From NCBI GenBank assembly GCA_020086605.1, contig JACBWW010000007.1, positions 20,343,752 through 20,407,751 of the forward strand: a stretch of DNA of 64,000 bases. The letters are read 5' to 3'. The notes beneath the pieces were generated by a model. That model was given only the letters and a program-made list of their open reading frames with translations, ran no database searches and had not been told where the DNA came from. Positions 11,520 to 23,055 of the stretch are shown here, in pieces (position 1 is the first letter of the stretch; every line of letters starts with the position of its first letter). A program made the position numbers and the translations under genes. This stretch comes from Lanius collurio (Eukaryota > Chordata > Aves > Passeriformes > Laniidae).

Positions 11520-12450
11520 TTAAAAAAAACCCAAAAAGCCAACTCTTTTAGCAAAGTTTAATTGAAAGTTTGAACAAATTAAGAATTCTTTATAAGGTTA
11601 ATCAATTTGTTTTAAGCCTACAAATTAGTCATATTAGTCACAGTTTCTGAGAGCGTCAAGAAAAATCTGTCTGCAATTTACATAACCACCCACAGAAGTA
11701 TTAATAATCATAACAGAAAGGCAGAATTGCTTTTTATGGAAAGGTTCTGTGACACTGGTGTTATGAGCTGATCTGCAGAAGGGCAGTCACTCATAATTGT
11801 GTATGTTTCTGTGCAATCATCTCAGAGGTAAATTTCCATCCAAATATGAGATGCGCTGTTTGTTTTTAAACCCAACTCCAGAGCTGCTGGATTTAAGTCT
11901 AAAAAGTCTATTAGCACAATATAAGGGTTTTAAACTTCACTTTATGTGCATAAATGAATATTTTTAAAACCCTTTGCAGTTTAAAATAAAACATATTAAT
12001 GTGAGATGCTTTTGGGTTTTTTCATTGGTTGGTTTTTTTCCTACTTGAATGATCCTATATGTAGAATACGAAGCCAATTTCAACTTATTTGAGGACACTG
12101 AAGACAAACCAACCAACCAAAAAACCACAAACGAAACATGTATAAAACAGGAAAAAAATCAAGAGAAATCCTGAAAACAAGTATGTAGAATTTTAGTTTG
12201 TATCTTGCTCTAGTTTAACAATTATATATGCTGCCTGTCATCACCAAATTAATTTTTTGAAAATGGCTTTCTTTTTAATTTCCATGTTTAAAAATTTGCG
12301 TTTGGTAAAATTTTTCAAAACTATGATTTCCTGAATCTTAGAAATGTATGCCTGTCGCATAAAAAACCCCTAGGTTTTTTATAAGGCTAGCCATTTTCAG
12401 CCTTAGGTTGTTCCAACTCTATTTTACTAGGGGGACATGCTTCCAAGGAA
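11520..12450. other. A+T-rich unique DNA
   Basis: No gene or repeat family recognised. A short T/G-rich stretch (12010-12045) and an A/C-rich stretch (12107-12135) lie about 70 bp apart in opposite base composition. A perfect 8-bp inverted repeat AAAAAACC/GGTTTTTT with loop CCTA sits at 12361-12380. Confidence 0.5.
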
Positions 12451-12478
12451 TTTTTTTTTTTTTTTTTTTTTTTTTTTT
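12451..12478. repeat. Poly(T) run of 28
   Basis: An uninterrupted run of 28 T on the plus strand. No retrogene body is recognised on its A-tailed side, so it is listed only as a homopolymer. Confidence 0.95.
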
Positions 12479-14208
12479 GCATATTGAGGACTTTGTGACA
12501 AATATCTGTTGAGAGAAATTAGATGGCATTGGAAATTTAATAAATGAAAAAGAAAACATTACTGAGGTTCTGTGAATAACAATTTTCTTGTCAATTATAT
12601 TTATATTTTCAGGATTTTTAAAGAAATACTAGCAGTTCAACATTAATCAACAAACTTACTATAAGGAACCACCTAATGCACAAACATATGAGGTGAAACT
12701 GCCTTCAGTCCTCTTAGTATTTTGGTGTAGATTAGTATTGTTTTTGCAGCAAATCTGATTCTATCTTCTAACTGAGTTTGGTTCAATCATATAAAAGCTT
12801 AAAGTGTGCAAAATTGATTGTTTTCAGGTGAAACTGAACCAGAAGATGTACTCAAAGAATTAGCATGGTCTTAATGGGTTTTTCAGTCCCCAGGACCACA
12901 GCTGAAGTGCAATGCCTGAAACACAGATGGTGTGGTCATCAGGTCATTGCCACCTGCTGTTCTTCTCTGTGGAACTTTGATTGTCCTTCAATATTTACTA
13001 ACCTAGAGACAGCCCATGATGTTTGTCACGATTATACTTTCAGACTGAGCTTTTATACATACAGACATTCGCAAAATAATTAATAGTAGAAATGGATCCT
13101 CTAAGAAGCTGCATATCAAGAATTGAGTGTTTTGGTAATGAAATCTGGACTACTCCACTTGAAGCTTAGCAGAAGCTTTCAACTTGCTGGCATAAAATTT
13201 AGTGAATTTTATGAGAGGATTTGGTGGCCCCAAGGAACATATTGTATTCAGTTGTGCAATAAAGAGGTTGCAAGAAACTTTGGTACTCACTAATGTGTTG
13301 AGGAGCAGAACAAGTCAAAGACTGAATAAGAATGGAAAGTGAGATTGTCTTTATCATCAAAGACAAACATCAATCTAGGAATACAGTGAAACATGAAACC
13401 CTTATTTTTGTTGCCCTTCTCTTTTTTCGTGTCTTTGAGTGAGCATGGACACTGTTGAAATTTCAGGAAGCTGCAACCCAACTACAATGAATTTTATTTT
13501 CTTTGTCTCAGACAGATGAATTCATAGAGACTATCACTGTTTAAGATAAGACATTGAGTGAAAGGAAATGTGGCATAAAGGGTAACATGTTGACAAGAGG
13601 AATGAATGATGAATGACTATAGGAAGAAAAAAGTATAAAAAAAGAAGAAATAAAAAAAGCATGCTTTTTATGTAGTTAAGATTTTTTTTTTACTGGTATT
13701 TTAAACTTGTTCTACATTAACAGCTTCTCATGTAACTGCCAGAGAGGTGACAATTTAAAGAAAAAACACCAGTAACGCTATTTAAACCCCTTTAAATGTG
13801 AAAATAAATAGCTTTGGGAGCTAGGTGGTTTTGGTATTTACATGTATTTATGTATGCTGTTGTGTACCATTTTACATTCCTGGTTGCAGTTGGTTCCAGA
13901 TGGTTGCATTGCACCATCTCCTCAAAATCCTCCTCAGATCATGTTTACAAATAATTGACCATTTGCTTGACATTTAGCAAGGAGCTTGCCTTGCTTGTCC
14001 ACATTTGATAGAGGTTTTATGGCTTCAGAGAATATTGGCATCAAGAGAAATTCGTATTACCTTTTATTCATGGACAATCACTTCTCATTGACAAGGTATT
14101 GCTCTTAATATTACATGGAAGTAAGCACAGCTTTTTAAAGTCCATATTTATTTACCCACTGTAGCTTTAAATGTTAAGCACTTCATGTTTAAGTCTGGTT
14201 TCCTACAG
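12479..14208. other. A+T-rich unique DNA upstream of the exon candidate
   Basis: No supported gene. A 'gcttttaaag'-type A+T background and short chance frames only. If the exon candidate at 14209 is real, this would be intron or upstream flank. Confidence 0.5.
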
Positions 14209-14321
14209 GGAATTTGAAAGGCAGAGACTTTTGCAACAGAGAAATCTGCTGGACCGTAACTTCCACATTACCGAAACCGAACTCATATTTCAGCTTCAGT
14301 TGCGTTACTACTGTAAACAAG
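14209..14321 (+). CDS. Candidate internal exon of an unidentified gene (113 bp)
   Basis: A good 3' splice site (pyrimidine-rich 'ctggtttcctacag') ends at 14208 and a near-consensus 5' splice site (AAG|gtgagt) starts at 14322. Skipping one base, the segment is open throughout: it begins EFERQRLLQQRNLL and ends QLQLRYYCKQ, 37 codons, charged and mixed in composition, with phase 1 at both ends so that it could be skipped without frame change. The +2 frame is also open; the +0 frame meets a stop at once. Four CpGs lie within 113 bp in a strongly CpG-depleted region, which suggests constraint or recent origin. I do not recognise the protein. It could instead be a non-coding RNA exon or a chance combination of splice-like signals. 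No partner exon was found in the window. Confidence 0.42.
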
Positions 14322-17009
14322 GTGAGTGAAATCCAGTTATAAGCTGAAAAAGATAAGACTTTTTTATTTTCCTCCAATCATCCTTTTGTGTGAAGTTGAA
14401 AGAAGAGGTGAAAATCACAGCCTACTTCCCATAAAAGTAAGTGACTGGTATTTCTGGCGAGATCCCACGTAGAGGAGAAATTCTCTACACAGTATATAGG
14501 AAAGAATCAGCAACGTGATTTTCTATTACCTCAAAGAATAAAATATTAGGAATTTTTTATTTTTGCATTTTCTACATAGCAAGACAATAGAAGAATATTA
14601 CCAAATACATTGTGAGAAGTAAATTTGGGTGATGAGCTATGCAGTGCCTTTATGAGCCTTCTGGACCTTATCTGAACAGCTTATAGAAAGTTTTACTTCT
14701 CCAGCTCTTTTTCATTAAGTACAACCTCTCTCAAGAGAGATGACTGTTTACAGTTCTAGCTGCAGATGAAAGACATGGGGGAAAATTTAAAAAAGAAGGA
14801 AAAGTATTAATTGTAAAGCAAATAAGTAAAGTACAGAAAGCTTTCACAATTCTATAATATTTTGCAGAAGATAGAGCAGTAAATAATATTCAATTTTATT
14901 TCTTTTAACCATCAAATGAATGATGCATGATCTAGCCTTATGTAGCCAAACAGAATTCTGTATTAGTGTTTATGTTGATAAATCCAAATTTTAATATACA
15001 CAAACTTGTAAATTTATAATTTCATGGATGAAATGTTCTTGAGTTTTCTGAGCTGATAAGTTAGGCAAATGCATTGCTCTATATTTTGTCTGTTTTTCCC
15101 CCTTTCAATAACATAGAAGCATAAAAAATAGTCAAAAAATACATTAGACTCCCAGGGCTTGGGAATGGCCTTCCAAAACATTTCCTTCATGGAGGTGCTA
15201 TGGAGAAGTGTGAGACTCAACAGTGTCTCTCCAGTGGATCACAGTGCAAGTGTGAGCTGGGGTAATGGAGACTGAGATTCAAATCCAGCTTCTGCTTGAT
15301 GCACTTTTCACCTTTCCACGGAGTGTTTTAACTTTCAGACCATCCTGCTGTCTTTGCTTTTAGAGATAATTGCAAAGATTCAAAACAGGACCCTCTAGTC
15401 ACTAGGGTTGCACCTAAGTTAATTACACTGACCAGCACAATTAAGTATACTGTGGCTTTTTTCAGAGATGCATGGAAATCCCTAACATGGCTTTGCACAA
15501 GGAGCCATGAACATACTCTGAACCTTTTTATTAAGATGCCCTAACTTTCTGGGGGAATAGTCTGTCATTAATAGCAGCAGAAAGATGTCCCTTTCTGTTC
15601 TTTCCTGTGGCTCAGGAAAGAAGTCACAGTGTTAGGCTTGTATGAGTTTGCTACTCTTCCCACTGAATTTTTAATTCTTCTGCATGGACTTTCCCTGTTA
15701 AATGCTGCAGTCCAAAATGACTTGCAGTAAAACTTCCTTCTGAACAAAATGAGCTCAGAGTGCTTCAGGTAGGAAGGATTCAAATCTGATTTACCACACT
15801 TCAATTCAGAAATTTAACTCAAAACCCTACAGGCCTGCAAGGATCACTTCTTCCTATTCTGCGACCTGAGAAGGAAAGAATTGACCAAACTGACCTTATT
15901 AATCAGATACTTCATGCCTCAAACCCCCAAAACCCTGGGGCCCTTTAGGATGTCTCTAGATGATTCAGTACAACATGGAGCACAGAGAAATATACTATCA
16001 CTACTAGAAGTAGCAGTGTAGCTCTGTTGATGTTTCTACTTCTGATGAAGCTATTTCAATACACCACCCTCAAAGAAGAAAATTTTAAACATAATGTTAT
16101 AATGTTGATATTAAGGTATCAAAGAATAAGATTTTATCCAAAATAACATAAGCAATTATTGACCTTCCCATCTTTGAGGAGATCAGTTTCTAGATAATAT
16201 GAATTCAGAAAATAGTCCCATAGTCCATGTTTTTCCAAAAAAAAACTTGAATACTCACCCTAATAATGTTCTCTGCTGAGGATAGTATAAGACCCACTGG
16301 TTAACATATGTACAGATACCACCTCATGAGTAACTATGGTACAAATATCCCATATTCCATTGGGTGTTCTTCTGTCCCTGCTTCATTTCTGAAATATTTT
16401 GAAATTATAGGTTCAGTTCCCATTACAGGTGTTTCCAGTAAGCTCATTATTGTGGGTTGGCTCATTGCAGTGCTGATGGATACAGAGCTTTTTGGCTCTG
16501 GTACAGAACAAGGGGAGTGTTGTTAGATGAAACAACATTCTCTGAACATTCTCATGACTGTGATGTGTTGTTTCCAGGCAGAAACACTGGCTGGGAGATT
16601 ATTTTGAATAGTTTTAATGTAATTGTACCTTTCACAAGGAATTAATTATATGCAAGTAGAGCAATGGTGATATGTGACAGTCATGGCTGCTGCTATGCTG
16701 CTCCATTACATCTTGTTTACAGCAATGAATGTGAATTGTGTTTGTGCCAGTTCTTCTGTCAGACATGAAACTCTGGTTCTGGAAATGGCAACAGTCCACA
16801 ATTTTTTTTTTTTTAAATTCAACAGTTTTGAATACCCAGAAGGTTCAAAGTTTTCATGTGTGAGGAGAGCAGAAACAAAAGGTTTTCTTATTGATAGCTA
16901 CAGGAAATCTCTGCTGAGCCAGGGTACACTGAGACAGCAGATAAGACACAGATGTTTACAGAATGTGACTCTTCCTAAGGAAGACAAATGGACATATTTG
17001 GAACTGGAC
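14322..17009. other. A+T-rich unique DNA
   Basis: No gene supported. One weak SINE-like segment near 15269-15345 is listed separately. Confidence 0.5.
15269..15345 (+). mobile_element. Possible MIR-type SINE remnant
   Basis: The stretch 'gagattcaaatccagcttctgct', followed about 40 bp later by 'gttttaactttcag', follows the order of the central part of MIR elements (B-box-like GGTTCAAATCC, then the CTCTGCC-like and ACTTAACCTC-like blocks). Similarity is partial and could be chance. It is not a tRNA gene: no A box or cloverleaf could be drawn around it. Confidence 0.3.
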
Positions 17010-17125
17010 ATCTGGCTCAGATTTAAGAGACCTGGGTTCAGTTCTGCCATGGATTTTCTTGAGTAAATTGTTTAATCTCTGTACTTTGGTACCTCATCTG
17101 TTAAACAAGGTAGAACAATCCTTTT
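17010..17125 (+). mobile_element. MIR-type ancient SINE fragment
   Basis: The order of blocks matches MIR elements: 'gacctgggttcagttctgccatgga' (B-box-derived part plus CTCTGCCA), then 'cttgagtaaattgtttaatctctgtactt' (the usual TTGGGCAAGTCACTTAATCTCT core), then 'acctcatctgttaaacaagg' (the usual CCTCATCTGTAAAATGGGG). MIR-type SINEs predate the amniote radiation, so a copy in a bird is very old. It supplies the 3' end of a 130-codon open frame (16674-17066) that I therefore do not call as a gene. Confidence 0.65.
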
Positions 17126-20100
17126 GCCTGACACAGCTAATAGCTGTTTAGGACTGAGATTGATCTTTGTTCTGTGTTCCTACAGCAATAAGGACAATAA
17201 TACCCTGGTCCATGTGGGGCCCATCAGGTTCTGGTACAATGCAAATGAGTGGTAATTTTAAAGCTGTGCAGAATATAATGATAATTAAGTTATTTTTTTA
17301 TATTTATTTTATATGAGTAATTAGCAGAGTATATTGCACTTTAGAAGAGGGAAGTCTGTCTGTGAATGATTTATTAGAGAAGATAAAGGAAAAAAGACTA
17401 GCTAAAAGGATGGAGATAGAGTATGCAATCTTTTATGCTGAAGCATTGAAATTCAGAAGCTTTTTAATGGTGCAGCAATAATAGCTGAAATTTGGAGTTG
17501 GCTAAAGCCCTAGTCTTGGATTTCTGCACAATGGCATACAGAGCCAGCTGTGACACAGAAAGAGGCTGGGATGCTGTGTAGAAAAGAGTCATGTATTGCA
17601 CACTGTTATCACTGCTGGATAGACCATGGACCTGCTGTCAGACTCAATTGAAAAACTGCTAAAAACAAACTAAAACCACAGCACTCAAGAGTAGGGCAAC
17701 TGTTTGTCTTAAAGGGGAAGCTTTGATGCAGTATTTACCAAGAGAGGTAGAAGGCTTGGAAGAGCCCAGCGGCATAATTTTCTGCTTTTCTGGCCTTTTT
17801 CTTTGGACTGTTTCTAAGAATCATTCATGAAGTGCCACAAAAAAATAATTTGAATTCAGTTTCAGAGAACTTTATTGAAATGAAAAAGTCAACATAGAAT
17901 AAGAAAAATTTCTTAAAAGTATATTCACTTAAAATTTTTATGGATTAAATTTCAGAAAGTCTAATTTTCATTTACCAGTAATGAAAACATTGAGGGGAAA
18001 AAAGAAAAGTCTAAAACCTGAAGGACCACTTCTAGATGTAATAGAAATCAGTGCTGAAGCATTAGAAGTGAGGAAAGCATTATTGGCTTTATGAGAGCTT
18101 ATGAGGGAATCTGAAGTGAAAAAAGGACATCTGTATTTGCATGTTTTTTGTGCTGTTAGAGCAGGTTCAGGCAATGCAGACTAGTGGGATGTGGTAACCA
18201 TCAGTAAAACTAAATGAGCAAACTGGTTTGTTATGGTCATGATAATGCAGGACATTTGTAATAAGGTTTTGTCTCTGTAACTTTCCATCTTTCAGCTAGA
18301 ACACGGAAACCATAAATAATTCTATAAGAAAATATTGATATAGTACAAACCAAGGATGGATCCACTTTGCTGCATTTTACTTTGCCTTGTGTGATATTGG
18401 CTGCTAGTTTTTGCTTGGTAAGAAAGAAGAATCAAAATTTAAAAAAAAATTTAATTTGCTTTTTCCTGCCCTTTATACTTCTATTTAACTGCCCATGTAT
18501 TGAGCAGAAGCAATACAAGAAGAGTATTTGTTTAACAGGAAAGGAGAAGGTGCATTTTTCCCCAGAGATTTCCATACAAAAAGAAAGATTTCTTCTGTTA
18601 TTGGAAAAGGAACAGGAGTGTAGGGCAGAAGGTTTGGGATTGGTTTGTTTTAAAATTTGAGTAAGTTTTTACTACTTTTAATTTTAAATATCTCAGTAAC
18701 ATGAGAACTCCATCTGCCAATTTAGAAAGGGAGCAAAGTTATAAAGGAATCTTTAAAGCCAAAGCAGTAAAAGGCATTGCAGACTTTCTTTGTAACAGCT
18801 ACAAAAGTTAAGATTTAAAGTTTGTTCAGGAAGTTTAAGCTGATAAAAACTGCTTTTACATATGGTAGTTGAGAGAAGAGGAGGGAATAGATGATTTCAG
18901 CATAGTAAATCACTTAGGCCAGTATATTTAAAAAGCTGTTTGTCTACACCAAAAATATGGAATGTGTAAACAGCTACAAAGAGAAAATATGTACACCCAA
19001 TACACATTTAACGTTATACCTCAGGGCAACTTTTATTCTCATTCTGTACTTAAGCTAATGTAGGTAACATGAGTATATAGTTGGAGAGATGTAATAACTA
19101 GCTGGGTTTAAATGCCAGTCCCCTGCCCAAACATACCTTATTACTCTGCTAGCTAAATGGTATGCAGCATTTCATTAAAAAGTTTTCAGAGTACAGGCTG
19201 ACCCTGAAGGGCCATATTCTTACTAATGCACAGTAAATCCCTCTCTTTATATCTTTTGTGATTCTAGTGAGAAATACTGTCACTTCTCTAAAACCTTCAT
19301 GGTATAAGTCTCAGTTTCTCTTCATGCCTATGTTTAGAGTGAGAAAGCCTGAGCAGGTTTTGAGGTAACAAACATAGCAAGTGCAGGTAGGTAATGGTGC
19401 CTGCCCATGGGGCTAAATGCAACCCTGGGAAACGGGTCTCAGCTGGTAATTTGGGCTCTTGGTTCAAGATTCAGACAGTAATCTTCTAACACTGCCTAGG
19501 TCTCCGGTTTCTTGAGGCAGAAATTGACTGAGTGCTTAAACATGGATTTAGCTGCCCTATTGAGAAGATAATGTTCTCCTTCCAGCTGAGTTGTCTTGTT
19601 ATATGACTTTAGACAGATAGCTGCCCAATTCTGTTTAAATCCCTCAAGAAGTCTACAAAGCAGGTCATTGTGGTGGTCCTCACAGACAGCTGCATCACAC
19701 AGTGGGTGGTAGAAAGCAGCAGAAAAAAACGACTTTTACAAATATTTCAGTGTCAATTTTTCCCAACAGATCCATCTTCTTCTGAAATAATTTGACTCTC
19801 ATACACTGGGAAACAGGCTTCAGCATCAGGATTATGGGATATCAGGCATATAAACTTTTAACCCTTGGCTTGAAGTTATGCTATCATACACTGAAGAAAG
19901 ATTCCCAGTAAGGAAGGATAGCCAAAGAGATGCAGATGTAAAGCACAACCAGACATGAGATCTGGAGCTGAGTTTTCTCCCTTCCAGGAGAAAAGCAAGT
20001 TATCTTTGTTCACTTGCCTTCTTTCCTGATGACTCCTAAATTCCCAGCTGCAATTCCTTGGATGCAGTCAGAGAAATGAAGAGTCTTCCCAATATTTTTC

Positions 20101-21808
20101 CTGCCTATGTTACACACTTGTACTAAAGGTATTAAGGACGTGTAAAGATAAATTGTCTCCTGGGTTAGAAAAGCCTGCAATTTAACTCTCCCTTAACATT
20201 TTTCCCAGTATAGCAGTGGATTAAATACAGGAGGAGATCTCATTTGGAGGTCATGACAATGCTTAATGGCTGAGTTAACCATACTTACTTCAAACAAGTC
20301 CAGAGAAACTTTTTAAACTTTCAGGTTTAAAAGAAGAGAAAAAAGTGGTGTTGCAATGGCAAGCAAAAGGAACTGTCCTTAATAAAATTCTTATTATACC
20401 TTCTGAGGAAAAGTACCTTACAGATCTGTCATCAGAGCAGAGCAATATGGCATTTATTTCCTTTCTCTGAAGTGTCAGGGACAGAGCATCAGCTGTGAGC
20501 ATCAAAAACAGTGGAAGTGTATGAGTTTAAAATTCATCTAAGACTTTGGCCCTTTATTAGAATGTTATTAGAGCTCTTTTATTTGCAGTTATATTTTAGA
20601 AAATCTGGCAACTTGGGGTTAACATTCTGTCAAAAACCTATCGTTTTCCACCATCCTCCTTTGCAGAAGCAGCCTGACTTGCTGTACAAATGTCATTAGT
20701 TCCACAGGGGGCTTCAGACCTTTGAATGTCACAGAACAGTCTATTATTTAGTACTGCTATAAGATAATCTTTTCAACTGCTGTTTTCTAGTGAGAAATCT
20801 CAAAGATGAAACTATAAAGAACAGATGCCAATTTTCAGTCACTCAGGAATTCTGCCAGTTAAGTGACTTTTACCTTTTTCCACTGGGACTTTGATTTTTA
20901 GACACAGATATCAAGCTAAAAACTCATGCTATCACTGATAAGTTTCATAAAGGTTTGTTTCTTTTTTCCTTTTCTTCCAAATTTTAGAATTCTAAAAACA
21001 CTTTGTACGTTCATCTGTCTGTAATTTCTGGGATGAGTGTTACCAAGAACAGTTAAAAATACATTCTTAACACAGAGCTGTAAGTAATGAAAAATGTAAG
21101 ATGAAACAGAAGGATTTCAAAATATAGTCATATTTCCTTTTCTCATTAAATAATGCATCTATTTGTGAGAATTTAAAGGTTCATTTTGTCTGCAGCAAAT
21201 GTTCTTTTTGTACCATATTATAACCATGTGTTATAATAACTTGTTGAGTTGAAGTTGCCTTTTTCAGACAGTAAACTCTGGACATATCCATACATGAGCT
21301 GTTTTTTGCAGACAAGTTTCCCAAAAGGCCCATCAAAGAGAAAAATAGTGAATAATATTACTAAGGCATGGTTTGTAAGGCTCTTTCAGGTGTAATATGT
21401 TTGGGTGCAAAAGAAGTGAGAAGTGGTGTGGAACATGACAGCTCAGACATATTTTTCCTCATGCTGGGCTGAAAAAAACCATTGTCTCTCCAACCACACT
21501 CCAGAATAAACCAAAATGTTACTGCTTACATGGCAGCTTAGAGCAGGTCAAGGTGCACATTGACTCAGCTCTCTGGCTGCCACAGTTTAGTGCTGCTGCT
21601 GCCCTCACTCTGTCAGGGTCCTGTGCTTTCAGCAGAGCCAAGGAGGCAGCAGGGAAACCCAGAGCACGAGCAGACGGTGCAGTGTCCTCATCACTTCTCA
21701 GATCTGCGTGACTTCTCACAGCAATATGGATATTTACAGAAGTTAGCCATCAAAAAATACCACACATTTAATCTCTATTGAGGGCCAGGAAATATGTTTT
21801 CCTCAGTG
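17126..21808. other. A+T-rich unique DNA
   Basis: About 4.7 kb with no gene or repeat family recognised. A slightly G+C-richer patch at 21540-21700 has chance frames on both strands. Nothing else stands out. Confidence 0.5.
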
Positions 21809-21843
21809 TTTTTTTTTTTTTTTTTTTTGTTTTTTTTTTTTTT
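21809..21843. repeat. Poly(T) tract
   Basis: Thirty-five bases, all T except one G, on the plus strand. No retroelement body is recognised on either side. Confidence 0.95.
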
Positions 21844-23000
21844 AAATTTCAGATGTGAGTTTTAATAAATTTTCAAGCAAAGAAAGTACAAGAGAATGCT
21901 ATGTATTGTTGTGATCAGTGTTTTCAATAGGATGAAGTCTCTCAATATGACTCATTTTTTTACTGTCTTAATTTTGTCATACAGGAATTTAAAGTTCTTA
22001 TTTAAGAGACTGTACCTATGCAGTAAGATAATCTACAGAAAATTATGATTTCCAATAGCCAGTCCAAATTATCATCTGGCCTACTGGTTTTGTTATTCTT
22101 TATCTCTGTACATCTTCTAAATGGGAAAGCATCTTATTTCAAAACCTTTATTGCATTTGGGAAAAATAAGTCAGTGCTTAATGCAATTCATAAATCAAAA
22201 ATCTTGCTAGCAATATATTCTCCTTTAAATCTAAATAGTGACAAGACTTTCTACTGCTTCAAAAATAGATGAAAAAAGATTGCACTAATATGTCAATAAT
22301 CTAATAATGAAATTTAAAAATCAATGTACACTGATTTATTTTTATTATTTTTCTTAAGGCACGTAAGACAATTATGGAAATTATTCTAGTCAAACACAGG
22401 AACTATTGATTTTTTTTGTTTTACTATGGTAAAATAACTTTTCCAGATTAATTTCTGTAGTATATTTCCAGGAAAAAGAAATATTTGTACATTTTACTTT
22501 GAGATCTCAATGGCACTTTGTGTGATTTTGAAGTAGCTTTTCCGATGTTGAATATGTCAAATGAAAAAAATACTAAACCACCACACTATAACTTGACAAA
22601 ACTAGAAAGCTCACTTTAAGTAAATTTATTTTCATACAAATATAGCCTTCTTCACTTGAGATATAAGGATCTTTATTATTATATGGATCTCTGCCTCTTC
22701 ACTTTGTTAATCACTGGATTTCTACTTCTTTATGTAGAGGGAATCAAAAAACAATGCTATCTGAAATGCAAAACTTTAATCTAGTGAAATATTTTTCTTG
22801 CTTGGCCAAAATAATTTATTAGCTAAATACATTTATTAGTCAGCAGTTTCCACAAGGGACACACAATAATATGTGAAGTTTGAATAAGCCCCTTTATATC
22901 TAGGCCCAGGTAATTTTGATGTATTCACTGAGCAGTGCAAACAGGGTACCATCAGACCAGATTCTCTAGTAGGTCTACAGTGTATATATATTTTATGGTG

Positions 23001-23055
23001 AAAAAAACAAACAAAAAAAAAAACCCACCAAAAAACTAAAGAAACAACAAAACCC
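23001..23055. repeat. A/C-rich low-complexity tract
   Basis: Runs of A3-A11 interrupted by single or multiple C (aaacaaac, aaaccc, aaaacccagg). One of at least nine such tracts in the window. Confidence 0.9.

Noticed and set aside
15269..15281. tRNA gene suggested by a B-box-like GATTCAAATCC
   Set aside because: No A box, acceptor stem or cloverleaf fits around it; a SINE remnant explains it better.
16674..17066. 130-codon plus-strand open frame with an N-terminal hydrophobic stretch
   Set aside because: It passes through a T run and ends inside a MIR-type SINE fragment; no splice or promoter context was seen.
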